64,000 bases of DNA from CAVVDT01 sp963747005 (lineage in GTDB: Bacteria > Pseudomonadota > Alphaproteobacteria > Rhizobiales > Aestuariivirgaceae): assembly GCA_963747005.1 (NCBI GenBank), contig CAVVDT010000011.1:1-64000 (forward strand), written 5' to 3'. Shown one piece after another: positions 34,735 through 43,882 of this stretch. Both the position numbers and the translations under genes were made by a program. Below the pieces are notes generated by a model. The model saw nothing but the letters and a program-made list of their open reading frames with translations, made no database searches and was not told where the DNA came from. The stretch's first letter is position 1, and every line of letters starts with the position of its first letter.

Positions 34735-36150
34735 TCAGTCCTCCAGCACCCAGGTGTCCTTGGTGCCTCCGCCCTGGCTGGAGTTGACCACCAGCGAACC
34801 CTTCTTCATGGCGACGCGGGTGAAGCCGCCCTTGGTGATGCGGATCTGGTCGCCGGTCAGCGCGAACGGCCTCAGGTCCACATGCCGCGGTGCGATGCCC
34901 TGCGCGGTGAAGGTGGGTGAGGCCGAAAGGGCAAGCGTCGGCTGGGCGATGTAATTGCCGGGATTGGCCTTCAGGCGCTTGGCGAACTCATCGATTTCCT
35001 TCTTGGTCGAGGTTGGCCCCACCAGCATGCCGTAGCCGCCAGAACCGTGCACTTCCTTGACCACCAGTTCGGCGAGGTGCTCCAGCACATAGGCGCACTC
35101 ATCGGGCTCCGAGCACCGCCTTGTCGGCACGTTGGATAAAAGCGGCGGCTCGCCGGTATAGAACTCGATGATCTCCGGCATGTAGCAATAGATCGCCTTG
35201 TCGTCGGCAATGCCGGTGCCGGGCGCATTGACGATAGTGACCCGTCCCGCCCGGTAGAGATCGAACAGGCCGGGCACCCCCAGCATCGAGTCCGGCTCGA
35301 AGGCGAGGGGATCGAGATAGGCATCGTCGATGCGCCGGTAAACGACGTCCACCCGCTTCGGCCTGGTGGTGGTGCGCATCCACAGATAGCCCTCATCGAC
35401 AAAGAGATCGGAGCCCTCGCACAGTTCCACCCCCATCTCGTCGGCGAGGAAGGCATGTTCAAAGAACGCCGAATTGTAGATGCCGGGCGTCAGCACCACC
35501 ACCGTGGGCTCGCCCTTGCAAGCCGGCGGCGCCACGCTGTCCAGCGTCTCGCGCAGCATGGCGCAGTAGTTCTCGATCGGCGCCACCCGGTGGCGGGCGA
35601 AGAGATCCGGGAACAGATACATCATCGCCTCGCGGTCCTCGAGCATGTAGGACACACCCGACGGCGTGCGGCAGTTGTCCTCCAGCACGTAGAACTGCTC
35701 GGCGCTCACCCTGACGATGTCGGTGCCGATGATATGGGCATAGACCCGCCGGGCCGGCGTATGCCCGGCCATCTGCGGCACATAGGCCGCGTTCTGGATC
35801 ACCAACTCGGTGGGGATGCGACCGGCCTTGAGGATCTCCTGGCGGTGATAGATATCGTCGATGAAGGCGTTGAGGGCTCTCACCCGCTGCTCGATGCCGG
35901 CCGCAAGCCGACGCCACTCACCGGCGGAAATGATGCGCGGGATGACGTCGAAGGGAATGAGCCGTTCGGCCGCCTCGCTGGTGCCGTAGACCGCAAACGT
36001 GATCCCCAGCCGGCGAAAGATCGCCTCGGCCTGGCGTTCCTTGCGCTTGAGCTCAGCGCTCGACTGAGTGGTCAGCCATTCGTTGAGCTTTTCCCACGGC
36101 GGCCTGACGCTGCCATCGGCGTTGAGCATCTCGTTGAAGATCGTCGCCAT
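34735..36150 (-). CDS. Circularly permuted ATP-grasp protein of the Anbu operon
   Basis: This 471-residue protein matches the circularly permuted type 2 ATP-grasp group (DUF404/DUF407), with VLEDNCRTPSGVSYMLEDRE, VDVVYRRIDDAYLDPL and the ATP-binding KEVHGSGGYGMLVGP. ATP-grasp enzymes form carboxylate-amine bonds, so together with alpha-E it may make a peptide or amide product that the transglutaminase and Anbu handle. The ATG at 36150 gives the natural N-terminus MATIFNEML; the longer frame reads into the promoter region. It is the first gene of the operon. Confidence 0.92.
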   Translation of the reverse strand: MATIFNEMLNADGSVRPPWEKLNEWLTTQSSAELKRKERQAEAIFRRLGITFAVYGTSEAAERLIPFDVIPRIISAGEWRRLAAGIEQRVRALNAFIDDIYHRQEILKAGRIPTELVIQNAAYVPQMAGHTPARRVYAHIIGTDIVRVSAEQFYVLEDNCRTPSGVSYMLEDREAMMYLFPDLFARHRVAPIENYCAMLRETLDSVAPPACKGEPTVVVLTPGIYNSAFFEHAFLADEMGVELCEGSDLFVDEGYLWMRTTTRPKRVDVVYRRIDDAYLDPLAFEPDSMLGVPGLFDLYRAGRVTIVNAPGTGIADDKAIYCYMPEIIEFYTGEPPLLSNVPTRRCSEPDECAYVLEHLAELVVKEVHGSGGYGMLVGPTSTKKEIDEFAKRLKANPGNYIAQPTLALSASPTFTAQGIAPRHVDLRPFALTGDQIRITKGGFTRVAMKKGSLVVNSSQGGGTKDTWVLED

Positions 36151-36303
36151 GAGCTTGAAGGTTGCATCATGTTGCGGCGCAACACAACAGCAAATCATGA
36201 TACCCGCAATGGCTTGCCAAGGGGGTGCCGCTTCGCACTTGCACACCCGGCATATTGCGGATTTCGGCGCTTCGTGCCATAGGAGCGGCCACCTTGGGGA
36301 ACC

Positions 36304-36411
36304 ATGATGTTCTATCTGATTACCAACGAAGGTTTGCTGCTCACCGACGGGACGCGCACGTCCTATGACGAGGTGATGCTTCACTGCGCCCGTATCGGCT
36401 ACAAGCCCTAG
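36304..36411 (+). CDS. Small hypothetical protein, 35 residues
   Basis: This short frame encodes MMFYLITNEGLLL and continues to CARIGYKP. Codon use is like that of the neighbours, and TTGGGGAA lies just upstream as a possible ribosome site. It is divergent from the Anbu operon and 101 bases before the aminotransferase gene. I do not recognise a family. It is soluble in character with a mixed beta/alpha pattern. Confidence 0.45.
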   Translation: MMFYLITNEGLLLTDGTRTSYDEVMLHCARIGYKP

Positions 36412-36512
36412 GGCATCCGGCTGTACATTCTTTCATCGCCGCCCGAAGTCCCGCGCCATGCGGGTGCTGAGGGTCCTGCCGTGCAGTCGATTATCCAACC
36501 GGAGCCAATCCC

Positions 36513-37904
36513 ATGACCGCCCATCTCAAGAAGAACCTCGACGTCGCCGAACTGGTGGCCCACGATATCGCCCACCATTTCCATCCCTTCACCGATCACA
36601 AGTCGTTCCACGCCGAGGGCGGGCCGCGCATGATTACCCATGCCAAGGGGGCATGGATATGGGACGCCGACGGCAAGAAGTTGCTCGATGCCATGTCGGG
36701 CCTGTGGTGCGTCAACATCGGCTACGGACGCTCGGAACTGGCCGAGGCCGCCTATCGCCAGATGCTCGATCTTCCCTACTACAACACCTTCTTCAAGACC
36801 TCGACGGTGCCGGCCACGCGCCTCGCCGAAAAGGTGTCGAGCCTGTTGCCGGAGCGTTTCAAGCAGATCTTCTTCGTCAATTCCGGCTCCGAAGCCAACG
36901 ACACCGTGGTCCGCTTCATGCGCTATTACTGGCAGGTCATGGGCAAGCCCTACCGCAAGGTGTTCATCTCGCGCACCCGCGGCTATCACGGTTCCACCAT
37001 GGCCTCAGCCTCGCTCGGCGGCATGGCCGGCATGCATGGGCAAGGGGGATTGCCGCTGCCCGGCTTCGAGCACGTCATGCAGCCCGACTGGTTCTCGCTC
37101 GGTGGCGACATGAGCCGCGACGAGTTTGGCCTCAAGGCGGCGCGCGAGGTGGAAAGGAAGATACTGGAAGTCGGCCCCGACAACGTCGCCGCCTTCGTCG
37201 GCGAACCGATTCAAGGAGCGGGTGGCGTCATCATCCCCCCGAAGACCTATTGGCCCGAGGTCGAGCGCATCTGCCGCAAGTATGGCATCCCCATGGTCGC
37301 CGACGAGGTGATCTGCGGCTTCGGGCGCACCGGCGAGTGGTTCGGCCACCAGACCATGGGCTTCAACCCCGACATCGTGGTGATGGCCAAGGGCCTGTCG
37401 TCGGGTTACCTGCCGATCGGCGCCGTTGCCGTATCCGACAGCCTGGTCAAGGACTTCTTCGCCAAAGGCGGCGAGTTCGTCCACGGCTATACCTATTCCG
37501 GCCATCCCGCCGCCTGCGCCGTGGCGCTGGAGAATATCCGTATCCTGGAAGACGAAAAGCTGATCGACCGGGTGCGTGACCTGGCGCCCTATCTGCGAGA
37601 AAAACTGTCGGCGCTGGCCGATCACCCCATCGTCGGCGAAGTCAGGACCGAAGGCTTCATCGGCGCCATGGAACTGGTGGCCAATAAGAAGACGCGCGGC
37701 CGCTTTGCCGCCGAGGGCCGGGTCGGCGGCATCTGCCGCGACCGCTGTTTTGCCAACGGCCTCATCATGCGCGCCTGCTGGGACACCATGGTGTTCGCGC
37801 CGCCGTTCTGCATCGAAAAGGGTGAGATCGACGAATGGGTCGGCCTGGCGCGCACCGCGCTCGATGAGACCTGCGAAAAGATCAAGAGCGAGGTGGTGGC
37901 CTGA
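36513..37904 (+). CDS. Class III aminotransferase, probably polyamine-specific
   Basis: This 463-residue fold-type I PLP enzyme has NSGSEANDTVVRF (about 123-135), the cofactor Asp in VADEVICGFGRTG and the Schiff-base K293 in VVMAKGLSSGYLP. It is most like putrescine- or diamine-pyruvate aminotransferases (SpuC type), rather than ornithine or acetylornithine enzymes. The call rests on resemblance plus the directly following polyamine ABC transporter, agmatinase, PuuA-like and PuuB-like genes. A beta-alanine or taurine aminotransferase is an alternative. Confidence 0.82.
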   Translation: MTAHLKKNLDVAELVAHDIAHHFHPFTDHKSFHAEGGPRMITHAKGAWIWDADGKKLLDAMSGLWCVNIGYGRSELAEAAYRQMLDLPYYNTFFKTSTVPATRLAEKVSSLLPERFKQIFFVNSGSEANDTVVRFMRYYWQVMGKPYRKVFISRTRGYHGSTMASASLGGMAGMHGQGGLPLPGFEHVMQPDWFSLGGDMSRDEFGLKAAREVERKILEVGPDNVAAFVGEPIQGAGGVIIPPKTYWPEVERICRKYGIPMVADEVICGFGRTGEWFGHQTMGFNPDIVVMAKGLSSGYLPIGAVAVSDSLVKDFFAKGGEFVHGYTYSGHPAACAVALENIRILEDEKLIDRVRDLAPYLREKLSALADHPIVGEVRTEGFIGAMELVANKKTRGRFAAEGRVGGICRDRCFANGLIMRACWDTMVFAPPFCIEKGEIDEWVGLARTALDETCEKIKSEVVA

Positions 37905-38031
37905 AGCCTGCCCGTCAACGCATCACGCCGTGCCTGAAATTGTGAGTTGCATGTTGGTTGCGACAATATAACACTGTTTGGACGGGCGGCATCGAAGTCC
38001 GCCAGCCAGATTACATCAACGGGAGAGCATC

Positions 38032-39111
38032 ATGACGTCGATTATTCCGAAATTCCCCGGTTCGCGCCGGTCCTTCCTGAAGGGCACCGGTGCCGCCATG
38101 GTCGGCCTGACCTTCCTGCCACGCTTCTCGCTGGCCGAGGAGGAAAAGAAGCTGAACTTCTACAACTGGGACACCTATATCGGCGAAACCACGCTGGCCG
38201 ACTTCAACACGGCGACCGGCATCGAGGTCAAGATGGACCTCTACGCCGATAACGACGAACTGTTCGCCAAGCTGAAAGAGGGCAATCCCGGCTATGACGT
38301 GATCGTACCGACCAACGATTATGTCGAGCGCATGATCCTCGCCAACATGCTGGAGACGCTCGATCATTCCAAGATCCCCAACATGGCCAACATCGACAAG
38401 CCGTTCCAGGACGCCGCCTTCGATCCCGGCCGTAAGCATTCCATCCCCTATATGTGGGGGACGCTCGGCATCGGTTATCGCAAGTCAAAGATGACCGGCG
38501 CCGTGGACAGTTGGGCCGCGGTCTATGAGGCCGACAAGACGCCGGGCCGGGTGTCGCTGCTGGGTGATGCCCAGAACGTCATCGGCTGCGCCTTGAAGCT
38601 GCTTGGCTATTCGTTCAACTCCGTCAACCCGGACGAAATCAAGAAGGCCGAAGAGCTGATCATCGCCCACAAGAAGGACGTCAAGGTGTTCGCCCCCGAC
38701 AACGGCCAGGACCTGCTCGCCTCCGGCGAGGTGGACCTTGCCCAGGAGTGGAACGGCGACATCCTTCAGGTGATGGGCGAGGACAAGGACCTGGACTATG
38801 TGGTGCCGACCGAGGGCAGCCTGGTGTGGCAGGATTGCATGTGCATTCCCACCAAGGCGCCGCATCCGGAAAACGCCCACATGTTCCTCAACTACATCCT
38901 CGATGCCAAGGTGGGCGCGTCGATCGCCGACTTCATCCAGTACGCAACCCCCAACGCCGCTGCCAAGAAGCTGATGAGCGACGATTACACCAAGAACACC
39001 GCCATCTTCCCCAGCGACGAAATCATCGCCAAGTGCGAGCCGACCATCTACACCGGCGAAGCCGGCGTGCGCATGCGCGACGAGGCCTGGACCCGCATCC
39101 AGGCCGCGTGA
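38032..39111 (+). CDS. potF: Polyamine ABC transporter, periplasmic binding protein
   Basis: This 359-residue PotD/PotF-type solute-binding protein carries a twin-arginine-like signal (GSRRSFLKGTGAAMVGLTFL) ending near LAEEEK. The mature start KLNFYNWDTYIGETTLADF is the classic polyamine-binding-protein N-terminus, and the ligand-pocket region EGSLVWQDCMCIP follows later. The start at 38032 is preceded by GGGAGAG. Export by Tat would be unusual but not rare for this family in alphaproteobacteria. Confidence 0.9.
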   Translation: MTSIIPKFPGSRRSFLKGTGAAMVGLTFLPRFSLAEEEKKLNFYNWDTYIGETTLADFNTATGIEVKMDLYADNDELFAKLKEGNPGYDVIVPTNDYVERMILANMLETLDHSKIPNMANIDKPFQDAAFDPGRKHSIPYMWGTLGIGYRKSKMTGAVDSWAAVYEADKTPGRVSLLGDAQNVIGCALKLLGYSFNSVNPDEIKKAEELIIAHKKDVKVFAPDNGQDLLASGEVDLAQEWNGDILQVMGEDKDLDYVVPTEGSLVWQDCMCIPTKAPHPENAHMFLNYILDAKVGASIADFIQYATPNAAAKKLMSDDYTKNTAIFPSDEIIAKCEPTIYTGEAGVRMRDEAWTRIQAA

Positions 39112-39203
39112 CGGCTTTAATCCGGTTTGACGACATGGGCTTGCGGGCCGTTCCCGAAAAGGACGGCCCGTGAGCTTCGGGGGAGGGCCCGCGCTGAGGC
39201 TTC

Positions 39204-40112
39204 ATGGGGGCAGGGACGGCGGTGGACAGCTGGAAGCAAAATCGCCTGGTATTCTGGATACTGGCCCTGCCGGGAACCTTCTGGCTGGTGGTGTTCTTCC
39301 TCGTTCCGCTCGCCATCATCTGGTTCATGTCGTTCGGCGAGAAGGCCGGGCTGATCGATGTGCATATCACCGGCACGCTCGCCAATTACTGGCGCACCGC
39401 CGACCCGGTCTACCTGCAGATCCTGTGGAAATCGGCCTGGATCAGTGCCCTAGCGACAACCTTGTGCCTGCTGATCGCCTATCCGATCGCCTTCGGCATC
39501 TGTTTCGCGCCGGCCCGCTGGCGCCCGGTGATGCTGTTGCTGATCATCCTGCCGTTCTGGATCAACCTTTTGATCCGCACCTATGCGCTGATCGCGGTGT
39601 TCCGCACCTACGGCTATCTCAACTACACGCTGGAATTCTTCTGGAAGCTGACTTTTCTCGACAGCTTTGTCGGCCCCTTCCAGCCCTTTGAGTTCCTCTA
39701 CAACAACGGTGCGGTGGTGACGGGCCTGGTTTATGTCTACATGCCGTTCATGGTGCTGCCGCTTTACGCCACCATCGAGCGCCTCGATCGCTCCTTTCTG
39801 GAAGCCAGCCTCGATCTGGGCGCCAGCCAGTTCCGCACCCTGTTGTCGGTCACCGTGCCGCTCACCATGCCGGGCATCATTTCCGGCATCATCCTGGTGT
39901 TCATTCCCTGCCTCGGCTCCTTCCTCACCCCCGACCTTCTGGGCGGCGCCAACGCGGTGATGATCGGCAACGTCATCGAGCGCCAGTTCAAGGCGGCCAA
40001 CGACTGGCCGTTCGGGGCGGCGCTGTCATTCCTCTTGATGTATGCCACCTTCGGGGCTCTGGCGCTCAGGGCGCTGTTGGCGGGCCGCAACAAGCAGGGC
40101 ATGGCGATATGA
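39204..40112 (+). CDS. potH: Polyamine ABC transporter permease 1
   Basis: This 302-residue inner-membrane permease has about six helices and the ABC-contact EAA loop FLEASLDLGASQFRTLLSVTVP. It is of the PotB/PotH type. The ATG at 39204 is plausible, though a GTG 15 bases on (VDSWKQN) cannot be excluded. Its stop overlaps the next permease start (ATGA). Confidence 0.9.
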   Translation: MGAGTAVDSWKQNRLVFWILALPGTFWLVVFFLVPLAIIWFMSFGEKAGLIDVHITGTLANYWRTADPVYLQILWKSAWISALATTLCLLIAYPIAFGICFAPARWRPVMLLLIILPFWINLLIRTYALIAVFRTYGYLNYTLEFFWKLTFLDSFVGPFQPFEFLYNNGAVVTGLVYVYMPFMVLPLYATIERLDRSFLEASLDLGASQFRTLLSVTVPLTMPGIISGIILVFIPCLGSFLTPDLLGGANAVMIGNVIERQFKAANDWPFGAALSFLLMYATFGALALRALLAGRNKQGMAI

Positions 40113-41029
40113 CCGTCGAGGCCCCGCTCGTCCATCGCTCGCCCGTCCTGCGCTGGCTCACCTCGGCCGACCAGCAGCCGCTCGACTATGGTCGCCGCCT
40201 GTGGCTGAAGGTGCTGTTCGGCGCGATCCTGATCGCACTCTATTCGCCCATCCTCACCCTCATCGCCTTTTCCTTCAACGATTCGAAACGCAACGTTGTG
40301 TGGAAGGGCTTCACCCTCAAATATTACGCCGTCGCCTGGAACAATTCCGCCCTTGTCGAAGCCTTCGGCAATTCGCTCACCATCGCCGTCATGGCAACCG
40401 TGGTGTCGACACTGATCGGCGCCACCGTGGCCTTGATGCTGTGGCGCTTTCGCTTTCCCGGCAAGGCCGCCTATGAGGGCTTCATGGCCCTGCCCATCGT
40501 CATCCCGGAAATCTGCATGGGGGTCGCCATGCTGGTGTTTTTCGCGCGCACGGGCAACTGGATGGGCAGCTTCCATTCCGGCCCCATCTATTGGTGGCAT
40601 GCGCTTTTCACCTACTGGCCCTTGTCGCTGTCGGCCATCACCATCTCCCATATCGCCTTCTGCTTTCCCTTCGTTGCGGTGGTGGTGAGGGCACGCATGG
40701 CCGGCTTCAACCGCGAGCTGGAGGAGGCCTCCAAGGATCTCGGCGCCACCGAATGGCAGACCTTTCGCCATGTCATCCTGCCGTTCATGCAGCCCGGCCT
40801 GATTGCCGGGGCGCTTCTGGCCTTCACCCTGTCGCTGGACGACTTCGTCATCACCTTCTTCACCTCCGGGCCGGATACCGTGACCTTCCCGGTCAAGGTC
40901 TATTCGCTGGTGCGGCGCGGCGTCTCGCCCGACATCAATGCCGCTTCCACCGCCCTCATCGTCATCACGCTGGTGGCCTCTCTCCTGGCCATGAAGCTGC
41001 AGGCGCCGTCCAAGGCGAAAAAGAGCTGA
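40109..41029 (+). CDS. potI: Polyamine ABC transporter permease 2
   Basis: This 306-residue PotC/PotI-type permease has the EAA loop LEEASKDLGATEWQTFRHVILP and a following SLDDFVITFFTSGP segment that is typical of polyamine permeases. It overlaps permease 1 and is five bases from the ATPase gene. Confidence 0.91.
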   Translation: MTVEAPLVHRSPVLRWLTSADQQPLDYGRRLWLKVLFGAILIALYSPILTLIAFSFNDSKRNVVWKGFTLKYYAVAWNNSALVEAFGNSLTIAVMATVVSTLIGATVALMLWRFRFPGKAAYEGFMALPIVIPEICMGVAMLVFFARTGNWMGSFHSGPIYWWHALFTYWPLSLSAITISHIAFCFPFVAVVVRARMAGFNRELEEASKDLGATEWQTFRHVILPFMQPGLIAGALLAFTLSLDDFVITFFTSGPDTVTFPVKVYSLVRRGVSPDINAASTALIVITLVASLLAMKLQAPSKAKKS

Positions 41030-41033
41030 CATC

Positions 41034-42119
41034 ATGACCGAACCGATCGTCTCGATCCGCAATGTCTCAAAAGTCTTTCCGCCCAACGTGGTGGCCGTGG
41101 ACGAGACCTCCATCGACATCATGCCCAACGAGTTCTTCGCCCTCCTCGGCCCCTCGGGCTGCGGCAAGACCACCTTGTTGCGCATGATCTCCGGGCTGGA
41201 GAAGCTGAGCCAGGGCCAGATCCTCATCGGTGGCGAGGACATGGCCTTCATCCCGCCCAACAAGCGCCCGACCAACATGGTGTTCCAGTCCTATGCCGTC
41301 TTTCCCCACATGACGGTCGAGGACAACGTCGCCTATGGCCTCAAGGTGACCGGCGTGCCGCGCGAGGAGATCGTGACGCGGGTCGCCGAGGCGCTGGAGA
41401 TGGTGAAGCTGCCGCATCTGGCCAAGCGCAAGCCCGACCAGATGTCGGGCGGCCAGCGCCAGCGTGTTGCCCTGGCCCGCGCATTGGTCAAGCGTCCCAA
41501 GGTGCTGTTGCTGGATGAACCGTTGTCGGCACTCGATGCCAAGCTGCGCGACGAGATGCGCCTCGAACTGACCCGCCTGCAGGAAACCGTCGGCATCACC
41601 TTCATCATCGTCACCCACGACCAGGACGAGGCGCTTTCGATGGCCAACCGCATCGCGGTCATGGAAAAGGGCAGGGTGCAGCAGATCGCCACCCCGTCCG
41701 AGCTTTACGAGCATCCCAGGACCCGCTTCGTTGCCGACTTCATCGGCAAGGTGAACATCCTGGAGGCCAAAGCCGTGGCATCGGCCAGGGGCGAGACGAC
41801 GTGCGAGGTGAAGGGCATCGGCAGGATTGCCATTCCCCATGACGGCGAGGCATCGGGCGAAGTCTCGGTGGCGGTGCGGCCGGAAAAGCTCTCGATCACC
41901 CCCGCCCGCCCCAAAGGCGGTAGGCTGGTGGCGGTGGAGGCGACGGTGCAGGATGTGGCCTATTACGGCGATACCAGCTATGTGTTCGTCACCACCGATG
42001 CCGGCCTCGAGTTGTCGGTCAATGTCCAGAACGAGACCCGCGGCGGGCTTGACCTGAAGCGCCAGCAGAAGGTGTGGGTCTCGTGGGAACCGGCCGGTTC
42101 CCTTGTCCTGACGGAGTAG
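41034..42119 (+). CDS. potG: Polyamine ABC transporter ATP-binding protein
   Basis: This 361-residue PotA/PotG-type ATPase has Walker A GPSGCGKTT, the signature MSGGQRQRVALARAL, Walker B VLLLDEPLSALD and switch His in IVTHDQDEAL, then a C-terminal TOBE domain (about 245-361) that probably senses substrate or regulates. It ends five bases before the agmatinase ATG. Confidence 0.93.
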   Translation: MTEPIVSIRNVSKVFPPNVVAVDETSIDIMPNEFFALLGPSGCGKTTLLRMISGLEKLSQGQILIGGEDMAFIPPNKRPTNMVFQSYAVFPHMTVEDNVAYGLKVTGVPREEIVTRVAEALEMVKLPHLAKRKPDQMSGGQRQRVALARALVKRPKVLLLDEPLSALDAKLRDEMRLELTRLQETVGITFIIVTHDQDEALSMANRIAVMEKGRVQQIATPSELYEHPRTRFVADFIGKVNILEAKAVASARGETTCEVKGIGRIAIPHDGEASGEVSVAVRPEKLSITPARPKGGRLVAVEATVQDVAYYGDTSYVFVTTDAGLELSVNVQNETRGGLDLKRQQKVWVSWEPAGSLVLTE

Positions 42120-42124
42120 CAAAG

Positions 42125-43117
42125 ATGAGCAATCCCACCGACGCCGGCGCCATCCCCGGCGATGCCGCCTTTCGCCGCAGCGATCTCATGGGCTCGACCA
42201 TCGAGGCGACCTATGCCGGGGCGCTGTCGTTCATGCGGCGGAAATATACCCGCGACCTTTCCGGCGTCGATATCGCCGTCACCGGCATTCCCTTCGACCA
42301 GGCGGTAACCAACCGGCCCGGCACCCGCTTCGGTCCGCAAGGCATCCGCCAGGCCTCGACGCATTTCGCCTGGGGTCCCTATTGGCCGTGGAATTTCGAT
42401 CCCTTCGACACTCTCGCGGTGGTCGACTACGGCGACTGCTTCTACGACTGGGGCCGCAAGGAAGACGTGCCCCGCGTCATCGAGGAGCATATCGCCCGGA
42501 TCATCGCCGCCGGCGCCTCGACCCTCACCCTCGGCGGTGATCATTTCATCGCCTATCCGGTGATGAAGGCCTACGCCAGGGTGTACGGGCCCCTGTCGCT
42601 CATCCAGTTCGATGCCCACCGCGACGTCGAGCCCGACGAGGGCGGCCGCATCGACCACGGCACCATGTTCGGCGTCGCCATCCGCGAAGGCGTCATCGAC
42701 CCCAGGCGCTCCGTCCAGATCGGCATCCGCACCTCGTTCCTCGGCGAGGAAGGCTATGGCATGACCGTCATTCACGCCGACAGGGTGCACGCGATGAGCG
42801 CCGATGAAGTGGCCGCCGAGATCACCCGCGTCACGGCCGGCAACAAGGCCTATCTCTCCTTCGACATCGACTGCCTCGATCCCGCCTACGCCCCCGGCAC
42901 CGGCACGCCGGTCCCCGGCGGCCTTTCCTCGCATCAGGCCATGTCGATCCTGCGCCGCCTCAAGGAGATCGATTTCGCCGCCATGGATCTGGTGGAGGTC
43001 TCCCCGCCCTACGACCACGCCGAGATCACCTCGCTGGCGGCCTGCGCGCTGACGCTTGAATATCTCTGCCTCCGGGCGTGGCAGAAAGGGGCGCGCGGCG
43101 CGCCGTCGAAGGATTGA
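42125..43117 (+). CDS. speB: Agmatinase (ureohydrolase family)
   Basis: This enzyme hydrolyses agmatine to putrescine and urea with a binuclear Mn centre. The 330-residue protein has the metal motifs LGGDHFIAYP, QFDAHRDVE and SFDIDCLDPAYAPGTG. Ureohydrolases with other guanidino substrates share these motifs, so agmatine is supported mainly by the polyamine context. The ATG at 42125 has CAAAGATG directly after the potG stop. Confidence 0.9.
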   Translation: MSNPTDAGAIPGDAAFRRSDLMGSTIEATYAGALSFMRRKYTRDLSGVDIAVTGIPFDQAVTNRPGTRFGPQGIRQASTHFAWGPYWPWNFDPFDTLAVVDYGDCFYDWGRKEDVPRVIEEHIARIIAAGASTLTLGGDHFIAYPVMKAYARVYGPLSLIQFDAHRDVEPDEGGRIDHGTMFGVAIREGVIDPRRSVQIGIRTSFLGEEGYGMTVIHADRVHAMSADEVAAEITRVTAGNKAYLSFDIDCLDPAYAPGTGTPVPGGLSSHQAMSILRRLKEIDFAAMDLVEVSPPYDHAEITSLAACALTLEYLCLRAWQKGARGAPSKD

Positions 43118-43878
43118 GCGGCTATCTGGCGGTCACACCCCATGAGGCCGTCGCCATTTTCGCCGGCCTGTTGCTGGGCGGCATCTCAAAGGGTCTGATC
43201 GGCAGCGCCCTGCCGATCATCGCCATCGCCGTGATGGTGAGCGTCGTCGATCCCCACCGGGCGATCGGCATCATGGTGTTTCCCATCCTCACCACCAATT
43301 TCTGGCTGGCGCTGCATCAGGGCATTCCAGCACTCATCGAACCGTTCCGGCGCTTCTGGCCGCTGATGGTGGCCTGCCTCGTCACCATGCTGGCCACCGC
43401 GAGCTTTGCCACCGCGTATCCCGAACGGCTGATCTTCCTGGCGCTGGGTTTGGTGATGCTGCTGTTCGTGACCATGAGGCAGATTGCGCCGCACCTTCAT
43501 CTGCCGCCTGCCTGGGTGGGTCCGGCGGGTATCGTGGCGGGAGTGTTTTCCGGCCTCCTTGGAGGTGCGACATCCATCTACGGACCGCCCATCAACATGT
43601 ATTTCGTGGCCCTCAAGCTCGACAAGGCCATGTGGTTGCGCTCCATCGGCCTCACCTACAGTCTTTGCGGTCTGCCGCTGCTGGCCGGCTTTCTGATCAA
43701 CGGTATTCTCGATGGTCCCACCGCGGTCCTTTCCGCGCTGGGCTGCCTGCCGGCCTTTGCCGGCACGTGGATTGGCTATCGCCTGCAGCGCCGCGTGTCG
43801 CCGGCGACATTTCACAAAATCGTCCTTGCCGCCCTCTTCCTCGCCGGTCTCAACTTCCTCAGGCGTGCGGTGATGTAG
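43078..43878 (+). CDS. TauE/SafE-family membrane permease
   Basis: This protein of up to 266 residues is a TauE/SafE-type permease of about eight helices, with two related halves (GLLLGGISKGLIGSALPI and GVFSGLLGGATSIYGPP). The family is known for sulfite or sulfoacetate export. The start is uncertain: GTG at 43078 overlaps agmatinase by 40 bases, while TTG at 43114 would overlap its stop as TTGA. Both give a full first helix. Its place inside the polyamine cluster could mean organic-anion export instead. A sulfite dehydrogenase lies 6 kb on. Confidence 0.82.
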   Translation: MAERGARRAVEGLSGYLAVTPHEAVAIFAGLLLGGISKGLIGSALPIIAIAVMVSVVDPHRAIGIMVFPILTTNFWLALHQGIPALIEPFRRFWPLMVACLVTMLATASFATAYPERLIFLALGLVMLLFVTMRQIAPHLHLPPAWVGPAGIVAGVFSGLLGGATSIYGPPINMYFVALKLDKAMWLRSIGLTYSLCGLPLLAGFLINGILDGPTAVLSALGCLPAFAGTWIGYRLQRRVSPATFHKIVLAALFLAGLNFLRRAVM

Positions 43879-43882
43879 GCGA

